DNA from: Heterobilharzia americana
Lineage: Eukaryota; Platyhelminthes; Trematoda; Strigeidida; Schistosomatidae
Length of the DNA stretch: 64,000 nt
Assembly (NCBI GenBank): GCA_944470555.2
Contig: OX104131.1
Span: 21,568,515 to 21,632,514, forward strand
Direction of reading: 5' to 3'
Shown here: in pieces, positions 1 through 11,350 of the stretch
Position numbering within the stretch: position 1 is the stretch's first letter
How the letters are laid out: each line of letters opens with the position of its first letter
The notes under the pieces: model-generated
Told to the model about the DNA's origin: nothing
Seen by the model: the letters and a program-made list of their open reading frames with translations, nothing else
The model's database searches: none
Translations under genes and position numbers: made by a program

Positions 1-119
1 TGCGGTACTTCAATGACTGTCATAAATTCGTTTAAAATAGGCAAATACAATCTTTCCAATTATACACGCAGTTTCCCGTTGCTACACAGGGCTGAATCGC
101 CTGACTTCTGTTGGCAGAT

Positions 120-305
120 GCACTCCAATGCGGATGACCTGATAATGCCGGATATTCATGACGAGTCCGAAACAGGATGAAATGAGCCTTCTGGATTCAT
201 CTGCTAGTCAGCAAGATCAATATAGGGGCAAATACAATTTTCTAGCGCGTAGATTATTCTTCAATAGCTTGGATCAAATTCCTCCCGAAGTTGCAGTTCT
301 CTCAT
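120..305 (+). repeat. Decayed hammerhead/SINE-like repeat
   Basis: The segment around 140-205 (ATGACGAGTCC, GGATGAAATGAGCC, TCTGGATTC) aligns by eye with the ribozyme part of the SINE-like repeats at 39264 and 40345. The core is damaged. Upstream sequence from 1 to 120 holds nothing I recognise. Confidence 0.45.
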
Positions 306-307
306 TC

Positions 308-1356
308 AACAACTATATGAAAACGTCACATACCAGCCAAGTAATTCACAATGGGAAGCTAGCTCAGTGATGCTTTTGAAGTGAAGACAGGAGTGAAACA
401 AGGCTGCCACCTACTATCACCCATGATATTCCTGATTGTGGTCGACTGAACTATGCAACAAACAGTGAGGAGCTGTGAGAAGAGGGGGATACGCTGAACC
501 GGGGAAAGATCGTAGAAGATCTGGATTTCGCCGATGACATGTGTCTGATGTGGCACAAACTTGAAGATCTACAGCGAAAACTAACAAATTGGCAGAAGAG
601 GCAGCGAAGACGGGACTTCAAGTGAATATAGAGAAGAAAGAGGTGATGAAGATACCCAACCAACAACAAGCTCCGATCACCATCAACGGAAGAAACTTAA
701 AGGAAGTAGCCTCTTTCACCTATCTAGGCAGTACTGTTTCAACTACAGGCGGCGGTGGCGGCACAGACGAGATGTCAAAGCCAGAATCGGAAAAGCAAGA
801 TAGGAGTTCATTAGCCTGAAACCAATGCAGAGATCTTCTGCACTCAGCATGTGGAGCAAGATCCGGATTTTGAACACCAGTGTCAAGTTAGTGCTTCTAT
901 ATAGTTCAGAAACTTGGCGCGTCAAGAAACGGATTTTCAACAAACTACAGACATTCACCAATAACTGCCTACGCTGGCTCGCTACTGAAGCTCAGAATGA
1001 GAATGAGCAGCAAGGAACTCTGGCTGGTTGCCAACGAACCAACCAAGAACCTATCACGCAACAAATATTCATTGGAAGGAAGTGGAGATGGATTGGGAGT
1101 ACACTGAGAAGACCGATTGGGAACATCACACGCCAGGCCAGGTGCTCGAGTGGAACCCAGATGGGAAACGACGAGTTGGGCGTCTGAGGTGAGGGTGGCA
1201 TGGAGGAGATCATGCGAGGAGTAAATGAGAGCTTGTAGGCAGTCGCGGCGACAGGTTCAAAAGATTGCAGAGAACAGAGTGCACTGGAGACGTGCTGCTG
1301 AAGCTCTGTGTTCCATTAGGAACCCAAGGGATAAATAATAATAATAATAATAATAG
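308..1356 (+). mobile_element. RTE-type non-LTR retrotransposon, 5'-truncated copy 1
   Basis: This is a 3' fragment of the same family as the near full-length copy at 20524-23769. Starting near a shared point in the RT domain, it keeps SQVIHNGKL, a DFADDM catalytic box in a disrupted frame, then the C-terminal ETWRVKKRIFNKLQTF region. It ends at a (TAA)n tail around 1333-1356, a typical RTE-type 3' end. Several frameshifts break the frame, so it is a dead copy. Confidence 0.85.
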
Positions 1357-1359
1357 TTG

Positions 1360-1980
1360 CAGTTCTTTGTAATAACTGATAAGTAGTAATAGCACGGTTA
1401 CTCGATGGTTATGCGATTTTATTGTCATTCGACTTAGAATTCGACTGACCACAGAATTTTAGAGTTTACGGTGAATGACTTCATGTTTAAATAAACTATG
1501 CAATTCTTCATCACATATAACATGTATCTAGACGGAACCTAAGAATGTTGAATAATAGTAATGATAGACTGACAAGTTATTACACACAGAACACAGCAAA
1601 AATATATGCGAACACTCGAAAAGGCTAAATTGATTGCGGTTGTAAACGATTAGGTTACTAAGATAGAAATGAGTATGCTCAATGACTTAACTGTAAGTAG
1701 GACACTATCCTTTTGGTCATTATGTCACAAGACAGTATCCATCTTCAATTTGAGCAGATGAAGAATGCAGTATACTGTAACTAAATACGCCCATGCTAAA
1801 GATATGTGCATGAAAATGCACACTTTATTGTTCAGCAAACTTTCTCAAAGCAATTTTCAGGTTAAGCGACACTAAAGCTTTATAGAAAGTCGTCAAAGTA
1901 GAAATCAACACTATCAGCAATCTATTTTCATAGTAGGAATTATCCAATTTAAAATGTCATGCCCAAAATATATTGCTGGA
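1360..1980. other. Stretch without recognised features
   Basis: This is AT-rich sequence with stop codons in all frames on both strands. I see no repeat family, splice-framed exon or RNA gene here. Confidence 0.5.
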
Positions 1981-1984
1981 CAAT

Positions 1985-2160
1985 TTGAGTAGCTGAAAAT
2001 CACTCAGACTCATTTGTGAGTTTCGTCAGACAGATTAGAGTGATTTAAATACCTGATATTCATTTCGTAAGTTTGGAGCCGTCTCTGCTTTTCAACGGTG
2101 CACCTAAAAAAATTCAGCTTACAGAGTTGAGTTGTTCAGATCAACTGAATCTGGCTAGCT
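1985..2160 (-). repeat. Decayed copy of hammerhead repeat family 2
   Basis: On the minus strand it has the flank GTAAGCTGAATTTTTT, then GTGCACCG, a broken core containing ACGAAATG, and AGGTATTTAAATCACT. The same order is seen at 6892-6940 and 54905-54955. The CUGANGA box is lost, so it cannot be an active ribozyme. Confidence 0.45.
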
Positions 2161-2910
2161 AACTTGGATGTTACACTTTAAATAGGACAAAGAATTTACA
2201 AATGACTTAAAATTTGAACGGCCTACGTGGACGTTTCCCACAGCTGAGTAGTTTATCAAGTTTCTCAGATGGCAACTGGAGAAAATCAATCTCAGTCTAG
2301 CAGTACAAAAGCTACTATTGATAGACCTTGACAGACGGTTTTTCAGCACTTCGGCTGTGGTGTCTCCTTTGAATTTCAGATTCATGGATAAGATTTTCAT
2401 AGGAACCGTAATAGGATGAGGAGTGGTTTGCTTCTTCAGATTTTCATCAATAAATCTTTTAGGGTATCCGTCATTTGATAGTGTTGTTCTAAGAATTTCG
2501 GTTTCAACAACCACCATGTCTTCTGAACATATTTTATAGATTCTGGAACACAGCGAGTGAATAAGATTTGTCTTACAACCAAGAGTTACTCAACTATTAA
2601 AGTTAGTGAACTGGCCGATCCAAGTTGCGATAGAATGACCTTTGAATCCAGCTATCATCCTTTCTGTTTAACATTACAGCTAGAAAGTGGAACGTTGAAT
2701 TTAACTCTTCTTCTATAGTGAATTGAATGGACGAGTAATAATCATTAAAACATCTTAGCAGCTCATCCATTGAACATGTTTCTTTACAAACAAGTATCAT
2801 TAATGTGCCTTTTATACAAATAAAGTCCTCAGATTATTTCTGTAAGCAGTTCGTTTTCAAGCTTGTCACTAGGATATCAGCCAAGACAGTGCAGAGTGGA
2901 GACCCCATTG
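2155..2910 (-). mobile_element. Penelope-like element, reverse transcriptase remnant
   Basis: The minus-strand pieces read LRCFNDYYSSIQFTIEEELN and FHFLAVMLNRKDDSW (2603-2800), then ETEILRTTLSNDGYPKRFI (2155-2517). Short motifs of this sort (FTxEEExxxxLxFLDVxLxR; a late NGYPxxFI) typify Penelope-like RTs as in other animals. The frame is broken between the pieces by stops and frameshifts. GIY-YIG pieces of Penelope-like elements lie nearby on the plus strand, so the area has been rearranged. Confidence 0.7.
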
Positions 2911-3340
2911 CGGCTCTGTCAGTCTGATTACAAATTACATCATTAAATCTGAAGTGTATACATTAAATGTATATCTTAATATCAGCTTTTTAAGGTGACT
3001 CGTAGGTAATTCAATGTTAATATTAATATTAATATTATCAGAATCAATGTAATCACATGTATAACATAGATAATAAGTACAAATTACTCAGAGCATTCAA
3101 TGCCGTGATTTGTACCTCAAAGACTAGAGTACTATGAAGCGGTCCATGAGATACTACCTAAGGTAGTCTAGCTTATGTTTTAGAAAAAAAACTTCATTCA
3201 GGTAATATTAAATTCGCGTTTCAAAATAGATGTACACATACCAGTGTTTCATCCGATATCGATGAGTCAAATAATATATTACCATACTATACTACTGTAT
3301 AAGTACATGTTAATACAAAGTTTACAAAAATAAGTTTATC

Positions 3341-3599
3341 CCTCGGCAATATTCCAAGCAAAATTACTACCTACTACTATTACTACTGTCACCTACTACT
3401 ACTACAAACAGTTGGAATATTTTAGTAGTATTTATTCATACATTTACCAGTAGGCGTCGTATATATAGTCTCTATCATTATTCATTAGTCTGTTTGTTCA
3501 ATAGAATGTTCCATATGATTTAGGGTTGTGTTGATTCGCCTTTACTGTATGTGTTAGGGGTGACATGTATAAATATGGATTCTGTTATTAACCTTTCTT
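3341..3599 (+). repeat. Left arm of an inverted repeat (Penelope-like terminus)
   Basis: It is the reverse complement of 4997-5233, at roughly 90% identity by eye apart from a (CTA)n microsatellite inserted near 3370-3405. The stretch from 3480 to 3599 is nearly exact. The right arm forms the 3' end of a GIY-YIG-coding segment, so the arm is probably the terminal part of the same Penelope-like element in the opposite orientation. Confidence 0.75.
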
Positions 3600-3959
3600 A
3601 ACATTTTTTTTTTGAACTTTAGCATGCCTTAAAAAAAGACTAGAAAATGACGAAGATTTAAGAGAAGGAACACAGCTCTCGATAGAATACAAATTGAGTA
3701 TAACTCTGCTTAACAATGACGTTCTTCATATTTGATAGGAAATTGTACCAACAAAAAGAAGTCGTAGCAACGGGATCGTCTATCTCATCAAGAATAGCTT
3801 ATTTATTTATAAATTTTCGGGAAAGCAACGCTCTAAAATTCAGTGATGATAAGTTGATGAGACTCGAGTTATTATAAATAAGAAGGATGTTAAAGGATTC
3901 CATTCACATTTAAACGATCAGGTAGAGTCAATAAAATTCACTATTCCCATATTAGATTT

Positions 3960-4195
3960 GTTTATTTGATTTATAAAATACAGTGATACAGTATTATTTA
4001 CTTGATGACGTTTCCAGCATATACTATTACTGCTCATAATAATACACATTAATATGATCATGAACAGTAATAATCTATGCTTGAAACATCACCAAGTAAA
4101 TAATACTAGATCACTGTGTGTTATAAATCACATAAAAAAAATCTAATACGGAATTAAATTCTACCACAGTGCCAAAGTTTTACACCTATATAAAA
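3960..4195. repeat. Two Penelope-like termini head to head
   Basis: The segment 3968-4045 is close to the reverse complement of 4050-4125. Both contain the terminal module with GAGCAGTAATAG, GAAACGTCATCAAGTAAATA and variants. The plus-side module continues with TCTAATACGGAATTAAATT. The same module ends the elements at 23787-23990, 37360-37540 and 47740-47900. It looks like a solo pair of inverted terminal repeats. Confidence 0.6.
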
Positions 4196-4339
4196 TTCAC
4201 TATGAAAATCCAGAATGAATTGGGGAACCGCCAATGTTGGACTGTAAAATCAAAAGAATGGTAGGAAGTACCTTAAAAACAACATCGTATAAAAAATCAA
4301 TACATTCCGAAAGGTTTCTCAATTATCACTAAGCCCAAC

Positions 4340-4425
4340 CAACCACAGTAAAACGAAGGTTATTATTATTTGTCCTCTGGGTTCGTAGTGGAACATAGAG
4401 CTTCAGTAGCAGAGCGTTAATAAAG
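4340..4425 (-). mobile_element. Short 3' fragment of the RTE-type element
   Basis: GTTATTATTATTTGTCC, then TGGGTTCGTAGTGGAACATA and GAGCTTCAGTAGC, is the inverted 3' terminus of the RTE family (compare 18066 and 61390). Only about 80 bases remain before unrelated sequence. Confidence 0.7.
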
Positions 4426-4559
4426 TATCTGACAAATAGAATACGTAGACTAACAACATGCCCTGATGACCAATGAAAAGCAATGAACATCTTATTCAAG
4501 ATAGTATAACAGAATCTATGCACAGAGGAATTCATAAACGATAACATCAAGAATAAGAA

Positions 4560-5233
4560 ACAAAACTCAACAACAGAAGTTATTAGGAAAGATAACTACA
4601 GGAAGACAGTAATATCACCATGCAAAAAGGTACATTAGATGCAATTAGAAGAAACCTTAGAAAGGCTGGTGTTTTCACAGTATTAAAACCAATGAATATG
4701 ATTAAAAAACTAAATTGAAGCAACTAAAATATCCGGTTAAAATACTGGACAAGAACAATATGGTGTATAAAATATCGGGTGCAAACTACTCAATACGCTA
4801 AGTAGGACAAACGTCAAGATCGTTGAAAACCAGACTGAATGAAAAGCAAAGAATAAACAAATATGTCAGTCTACAGAACGAAAAACGTACAAGAATTTGG
4901 AAAAACGTTCATCAATGGCAACTCATACATAGGATGAAAAACATAGCGTCAATTGGAACAACACTACCATACTAAAGTTCAAAACAAACAAATATAAAGA
5001 AAGGTTAATAACAGAATCCATATTTATACATGTCACCCCTAATACATACAGTAAAGGCGAATCAACACAACCCTAAATCATATGGAACATTCTATTGAAC
5101 AAACAGACTAATGAATAATGAGTAGAGACTATATATACGACGCCTACTGGTAAATGTGTGAATAAATATTGCTAAAATATCCCAACTGTTCGTATGATCA
5201 AAGGAAGTAATTTTGCTTGGAATATTACCGAAG
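4560..5233 (+). mobile_element. Penelope-like element 3' part with GIY-YIG domain and right inverted arm
   Basis: With a few frameshifts the plus strand gives NNMVYKISGANYSI, then VGQTSRSLKTRLNEKQ. This is the GIY-YIG endonuclease pattern of Penelope-like elements (VYKIxCxxCxxxYIGQTxRxLxxRxxEH). The YIG triad itself is damaged here. Downstream 4997-5233 encodes the protein C-terminus (KERLITESIFIHVTP) and is the right arm of the inverted repeat with 3341-3599. The copy is dead. Confidence 0.75.
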
Positions 5234-5514
5234 CAAAAAAAAATTTGCATTAAAAATTTACCTATAATATATTAATCCATTCCACAGTGTACAAGCTTTT
5301 CACTGATATATTTACCACAGTATATTACTTGTGTGTTCGATTGAAAGTGAAACAGCTTTCATTCATTGAATAGTTAACTTATTCCTAGAAGAAATCCATT
5401 ACGACTCGAAATACTGCAGTGGATACTGAGAAAAAGTAAAAGGGGACTGAAGAAACCCTACCTGTCATATTGTTAAACTCTCAGTAAATTTTATTAGAAC
5501 AGTCTGAATAAGGT

Positions 5515-5645
5515 TGATTGTGGCTAGCAGAAGAATTCAGGACGCGCGTTTCGTTCTATTTGGGACTCATCAGCTGAATGTACTTGCACCTATATGCCAA
5601 TAGAGGTCGAACAATTCGATCCAACAAAACAACGAAGAATGACCA
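5515..5645 (-). repeat. S-alpha-like SINE fragment carrying the ribozyme at 5535
   Basis: The ribozyme is followed at 5580-5645 by AATAGAGGTCGAACAATTCG and neighbouring bases. A related sequence appears at 39395-39430 next to another ribozyme remnant. The tRNA-like head is absent, so this is a partial copy. Confidence 0.55.
5535..5579 (-). ncRNA. Hammerhead ribozyme, S-alpha type
   Basis: Read on the minus strand: stem I strand ATTCAG, core CTGATGA, stem II GTCC-CAAATA-GAAC, core GAAA, then C-GCGC-G as a minimal stem III, cleavage triplet GTC and stem I return strand CTGAAT. All conserved core bases of a type I hammerhead are present. Stem II has one C-A mismatch. Stem I differs from sister copies in the window at a paired position on both strands, so pairing is kept. 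Schistosome S-alpha SINEs are known to carry such ribozymes; cleavage of this copy is inferred, not shown. Confidence 0.8.
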
Positions 5646-5699
5646 GTATGTCAATAAATAGTAACAGACTGAATAAGTGTTTAGACGGTCTAAGACAAC

Positions 5700-6100
5700 G
5701 TGAGAATGAATAAATATAACAGAAGGCCAAAAAGTTCAACAATCATTACAATATAATGAAGTCCATTTCTCATAACACTAATAATCACGTGATGGTAAAA
5801 AAAAAGAAGATGGAATGAGAAGAAATTATCGGTCTTCACCAAACCCCATGCGTTTTCATTCCTATTTTTGAATCCTCTGCACAAAGCCAACTCAAAACTT
5901 ATGACTTTCTTTCAATGTCTAAATAATCTATTTTTTCAGGTATCAAGTGGTAAATTAAACTGCTATGTACTTGGAAAAAACCTATGGAGTGTCGTATAAA
6001 CGTAGATCTGGGGTGTTTAAGTTCCATTAGCTTGTGGAGAAGAATATACAGCTATATAACGAAATCTAAATTATAAAGTTACAATCAGATGTTACAATTT
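5700..6100. other. Intronic stretch without recognised features
   Basis: The sequence is AT-rich and frames are short on both strands. I see no repeat or exon that I can support. The region between 6310 and 6850 is likewise unassigned. Confidence 0.4.
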
Positions 6101-6122
6101 TATCAGAATAAGTCTCAGCAGA

Positions 6123-6310
6123 TAACTTCTCAATAGGCATCACATACCGATGCTTGTCTTCGGTGTGATTATTCCCTATTCCATTCAGCTCACATTCAGT
6201 ATTCTGATTAGCGGAACCAGTGACATTAACACGATGATTTGAGGCAGCAAGACAGGCACAGCATGGAATGATACGTTCTACCAAATACACACCTTCATTA
6301 GACTGATTCA
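6123..6310 (-). CDS. Candidate further LRRK exon (linker before kinase)
   Basis: An open minus frame reads NQSNEGVYLVERIIPCCACL, followed by polar sequence and HRYVMPIEKLSAETYSDK. It is flanked by a possible acceptor (GTGCCAG) and a possible donor (ATT/GTAACA), both mediocre. The cysteine-containing IIPCCAC piece is the sort of sequence I would expect between COR and kinase in an LRRK1-like protein. The phase (0) does not match the donor chosen for the exon at 13093, so at least one exon or splice site between them would differ. It could also be a chance frame. Confidence 0.35.
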
Positions 6311-6891
6311 ACTGGCACCAAGATCAGGATACCAATCCTCTAATAGTGTATCTACATGATTCACTAACTAAAAAGGAGAGAGAAGAAAAACAAAAATGCA
6401 AAATTCAAGAGAAAGAAACCAATAGGAATTATTCCAGTTCAGATTTACTACCAACGACAAATAATATTGTAGAAAATAAGAAAAATAGTGCATTTTACAC
6501 GGGAAAACACAGGTACTATAGGGATTTGGCATATTTGCATATCGATTCAATCCCTACACTCCAAACGACCATTTATAATAGATAGAAGTCAACAAGATTA
6601 AAGACAATGTTGAATAAAAATGGTTACATCAACAGTAATAAAAGTCAACAGACAAGAAATGAAAGGAATGAAACGAACGGAGATATCTGAAATACATGAT
6701 AGGAGGCAAGGAGGCGTCGTCAGTATGCCAGCTAACTTGAGTCACATCTCTTAGAGCTCCTAACCATCTATTTACAGTCTTCTCATGAAGCCTATTTACT
6801 AGTGAAAGATACTACTACTGAACAACTTGAGCAAATAGAAACTATGCAGGCTGATCCGCAGAATTTCGCCAACCACATCAGAGTGTACTAA

Positions 6892-6940
6892 ACACTGGAC
6901 AGCCGTTTCGCTTGTTTGGCGTCAAGCTCATCAGAAGTGT
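6892..6940 (-). ncRNA. Hammerhead ribozyme, family 2, minus copy
   Basis: Minus strand: ACACTT, core CTGATGA, stem II GCTTG with CAAGC (five perfect pairs), core GAAA, C-GGCT-G as minimal stem III, cleavage GTC, return strand CAGTGT. Only the innermost stem I pair is a mismatch. Every required core base is present. A second, plus-strand copy starts 134 bases away with its 5' end facing this one. Confidence 0.75.
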
Positions 6941-7073
6941 GCCCCGATCGTGAAATGTGTAGATCATTTATAAAATGATCATTCTATTTTAGGTATACCA
7001 ATCCATGAAAGTCAAGTAGTCAGTTTCGAGAGGTCTGAACTAATTCGGCCCTATAAGCCGAATTTGTACGGGT

Positions 7074-7122
7074 ACACCACTGATGAACTCGGCCCCAAAC
7101 AAGCGAAACGGCCGTCCGGTGT
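7074..7122 (+). ncRNA. Hammerhead ribozyme, family 2, plus copy
   Basis: Plus strand: ACACCA, core CTGATGA, then GAAA, C-GGCC-G, cleavage GTC and return strand CGGTGT. The catalytic core is intact, but stem II has two mismatches (A-C at its base and an internal C-A), so activity is doubtful. The flank TTTAGATCAACCTGATCTGG after cleavage resembles that of the copies at 6880 and 54900. Confidence 0.65.
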
Positions 7123-7179
7123 TTAGATCAACCTGATCTGGCTGTGAAAAAACCACAGACCAACCTGAGTGATTTTAAC

Positions 7180-9035
7180 GACTCAAGCTGTTCAGTAGTA
7201 GTACTTTTGTTAGCACATGATACTTATGTGTAAGAGATCTCAACTGAGTGGTTTCCCCCGAAAACTCTGTTGACACCACAGTTGGACAGTTGAAAGGCTT
7301 CATGCACTGCAGTGACCTCAATGATTCTTTAGGATAATTAGTATCCCTGATTTCTCTCAAACTTAATATGAAGTAGTACATTAGTGCTTCATTTCTGTTT
7401 TAAAAAAATTCTTCCCGTTCCTGGTTAACCTAGGTAGCTCGAGCTGCTTGGTGGCAAATACTTGGGCTGCATATTATTTTTCTTATGCCTAATATTTGTT
7501 TAGAGATAAGTAGTGAACTATCATCCTTATATAGACTGTTTATCGCCAGATTATCAAGGCAAACTAATACACCGTTTCTATTTTTAAAACACCCGAAACT
7601 ATCTGCTACCACTAAATTAGATGTACTTGAAGTATTTTTTTTTCTTTAAATAAATAACGATATAAATGATTTACCCAACGAAAAGTGACCATCTTCACTC
7701 CTGCACTCAACTAATCAAGTAGGTGGAAGTTTCGATTAAATCGGCTTCTTTTGAGTGAACCTCAGCAACGTAGCATAAGTTTACGTACCAGGGGCTATAA
7801 ATCACACAATTTAAGAGGTTACGATGCTAACAGTTGTTAGATAAAAGAAAATAGGTAGGACAGGACTTGAGTATGGGTATTACTACTCGATAGCTAAGTG
7901 TCAAATCTAACCAAGTTTACTGCCACCATTTGAATGAGCAAGTAACGGTTTAGCTATAATAGCTGGAAATGTCTGTTTCAAACATCTTTTGATGGTCAAG
8001 AGATATTTTCTTTCATTAATAGTAAGATGAAACGTCGATAACTATAAAGTCTACTGTTAATTCCTGAGTTTAAACCAATCCACCACTTGTTTAAATGATT
8101 TGCTTCGTAGATATTACGTATGCAGGTTTCAATTAACCATATAAAAAAAACACTCTAATGTTAATTTCAAAATGTTCTGTATCAATTTTATCTTTGATTT
8201 GCCTAAAGATGATGAATTATACTAAATGGACCCGTAGGATCGTTAGATTGAGTTAGTTGAAGTTATTATATATTGAAATACAAGCATTAACAACAGGTAA
8301 CGCCAAAAACATAAAACCAGAAATCATTACGCAACAGTACCAACTATCACATAATAAACCGTTTGCATTTGTATAAGGATTTCGTTAGATACCAAAAGAC
8401 TAGAGTTGACATGAATACCTAAATAACCAACACACTCAATCACTTCCCGCTTTATTGACAAATTAGATATTGACATAGACCAGCACTACAGTAATAGTTT
8501 GTGGCTCGGAAATGGAAAACTAAAAAAAGACCTCAAAACAAATGATTGAAACAGACTGGATTTCAGTCAAGACGCTTAAGATACGGATCAAATTGTTCCT
8601 GTCCGAAAAAATTCGAGAAAAGAGTGAGAAAAACAATCAAGTCACGGTTGAAAGATATGATTTCCATGCACAGTTTTCGCCTATTACTTTATTTACTGGC
8701 ATTAAAATGCAGTTTAAGAATACTCAGACATTCACTTCGGCCAATATCATGGATGCATTTAATTGCACATAACTGCTGGGTAGGATGAAACACCTCAAAA
8801 AATTGATGTCTCATGTTTCTGCTAACCTTCAAAAATTGTATATCCATAGCCACTACTATCCTACGCAGTAATTTAATAATACATTACATCCGTTGTACAT
8901 GGATTTCAAATACAATAAGGCTGGACAACTAAGATATGTAGATGAAGTGGAAAAACTAACTGACCAGTCATTATGGTTCATATATAGACAAAAGCGATGA
9001 TGCATGATGCAGAGTAGAACCGTATGATGAAGATG
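7180..9035. other. Intronic stretch without recognised features
   Basis: No family is recognised in this 1.8 kb. There are several open frames of 60-80 codons, but they overlap on both strands, lack convincing splice sites and resemble no protein I know. It presumably belongs to the intron between the last exons of the LRRK gene. Confidence 0.4.
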
Positions 9036-9064
9036 CTAAATGTTTAGTTATCGCATCTATGCAC

Positions 9065-9742
9065 GAACACCACCACTATCAACAACAACAAGCTACAATC
9101 ACCGTCAACGGGAGAAACTTAAAGGAAGTAGTCTTTTCATCTATCTAGGCAGCATCGTTTCAACTATAGGTGGCACAGACGAGGATGTGAAAGCCAGGAT
9201 CGGAAAAGCAAGACAGACGTTCATTAACCTGAAACCAGTGTGGATTTTAAATACCAATTCAAGTCAGTGCTTCTATGTAATGGTTCAGAGACTTGGCGCG
9301 TTATGAAAAGCATTTCCAACAAACTACAGACATTCATCAACAACTGCCTACGCTGGCTAGCTACTGAAGCTCAGATGGCCAGAATAATACGAATAAGCAG
9401 CAAGGAACTCTGGCTGTTGTCGGACCAACTAAGAAGCTATCACACAACAAATATGCAGAAGGAAGTGGAGATGGATTGCATTGGACATACACTGAGAAGA
9501 CCGTGTGGGGACACCATGTGCCAGGCCAGGCACTCGAGTGGAACCCAGGTGGGAAACGAGTTTGGCGTTGATTCGAGGGTGACATGGAGGAGATAGTATG
9601 AGGAAGGAATGAGATCTTCTGTGCTGTCGTGGAGCCAGGTTGAAGAGATTGCAGACAACAGAGTGCACTGGAGACGACGTGCCACTGAAGCCCTATGTTC
9701 CACTAGAAACCCAAGGGACAAATAATAATAATAATAATAAAG
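9065..9742 (+). mobile_element. RTE-type element, 3' fragment, copy 2
   Basis: It begins near CAACAACAACAAGC and carries the post-RT region (FIYLGSIVSTIGGTDEDVKA; ETWRVMKSISNKLQTF; a frame-shifted GHTLRRP). It ends at a (AAT)n tail around 9720-9742. Frames are broken several times. Confidence 0.85.
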
Positions 9743-10329
9743 TAATAATCGATGCACGAAATGATATAATAGACAAAATTAAAAAAACAAGGAACACACT
9801 TTTGTCAGCAGTTCAGCGATTGCACGATAATCAGGATTTAAACAATGTTCAACAATACGACTATGATTGTTATCATTAATGAGTGGTTCTGATTGTTCAG
9901 AATCGAATGTTGAAGAATTATCCGCTGATTTATATTTCCAGTAAATACTAAGATTTGGTAAATAGATTTCTAAAAGACATGAATTTTGGAGTGCATCTGA
10001 AAAAGATAAGATGATAAGTTTATTACATAGGCTTTTTCTACATCTGATATTCATAAAACAGCTAGGCAAAATGAAATCATGAGTTAAAAAAAATTGAATG
10101 ATAAATGTGCTCAATGGTCTAGGCTAACTTTTGACCAGTTAGTCATGGCTCCGAACCCCATGCCACTAAAAGAGGTTTGGGTAGCCAGGTGATATCATCG
10201 GTCCTCACACAATAAGTATGCCTCATTAACCAGGTGTATGGACATGCATATGGTTGTTTATACAATTCAGTCTGTTTTTACAGTTAACCATCAACATTAA
10301 GACATAAAGAAAGGAGGACACTTTCCCGG

Positions 10330-11350
10330 TCCATTTTAATAATAATAACAATAATCCACTTTATTCCAAACAGTTTGTGGTACAAATTGGAATTCTCAGA
10401 ATGATATATTGCAACAACAACAACAAAATATATCCATATACATAGTCCTTTACAACATTTCGAATTTTGTAATCATAAAAATTCAATTAATGTAAGAAAC
10501 ATTAAAAACGAGAACATTTTACATAGTTAATTATATAATTTAAATGAGATTTTGAACTCTTACAAAGTTGATGTGTGATTTCTGTTTAACACCTTTTTCC
10601 TCACAAGATATGCGTGCTACGTAAGTAAAGTCGAATTTTACTTAGCTGTACGAGCGTACAGTTTTATGTAGTTTCTTCTTGTCCTGCTTGAGGAGATACA
10701 AAAAGAGATCTGTGAATGAAGTGGATGCTCAGTGTCAGTTAAAATTCCTGTAGCTAGTTGCCTGCAAGAATTCAAACGTTTATCAACTACAGTGTTGATC
10801 ATTTGGGCCAGAAGTAACCACTCACCCAATTGATGGCTTTTAAGGCGCTACGCAACATAACATAGTCCTTTTTAGAAGACCAGGAAGCATCAAAGAGGAA
10901 AACAGAAAGAATAGGTAAGATGCAGGAATTAATAAATTGTAAAAGAAGAGGTTGAGTTATACCTGAGAACCTCATTTTCTTTATGTAATAAGTTAAGCGG
11001 AAGATTTTATGACAAGTCAACAAGATATGAGACGACCAACAACGATCAGAAGTAAAACTCAACCAAAAATAGGTTACACTCGATTTCCTTTTGCAGAAAT
11101 GCCATCAATGCAACAGGCGTCATGAGACTTAGCAGCTCACACAAGTCTACTTTACACCTGGGGCTAAAATTAACAGTCTAACATTCAGAAAGGTTTAACT
11201 TGAGACCATTTGAGAGAGACCAGTGGTCAATTACGGACAATAATTCATTTAACTCAGAATAGATTTGCTTAGTTAGTGAATTAACGCAATAACTTCAAAC
11301 ACTGAATGAAAAAATAAACTAGCAGGCGAAGAGATCTTGAGAAATTTCCC
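10330..11350 (-). mobile_element. CR1-like non-LTR element, 3' part
   Basis: On the minus strand, translated in pieces, it reads FTSDRCWSSHILLTCHKIFR, QPLLLQFINSCILPILSVFL, KKDYVMLRSALKAINWVSG and HPLHSQISFCISSSRTRRNY. This is the style of the region following the RT domain in CR1/Jockey-type elements (YLGVxFTSDLRWSxHI; NSCILPIxLYxSPV). It ends near an AT-rich 3' tail at about 10335. Stops and frameshifts show decay. The exact clade was not tested. Confidence 0.6.

Noticed and set aside
3990..4125. Active hammerheads in the Penelope-like terminal modules
   Set aside because: GAAAC and a stem II-like pairing are present, but the C-U-G of the first box is missing in every copy and stem III cannot form.
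6346..6585. Plus-strand frame of 79 codons
   Set aside because: It is Lys/Glu/Asn-rich AT-biased sequence without known motif or splice signals, overlapped by an equally long minus frame.
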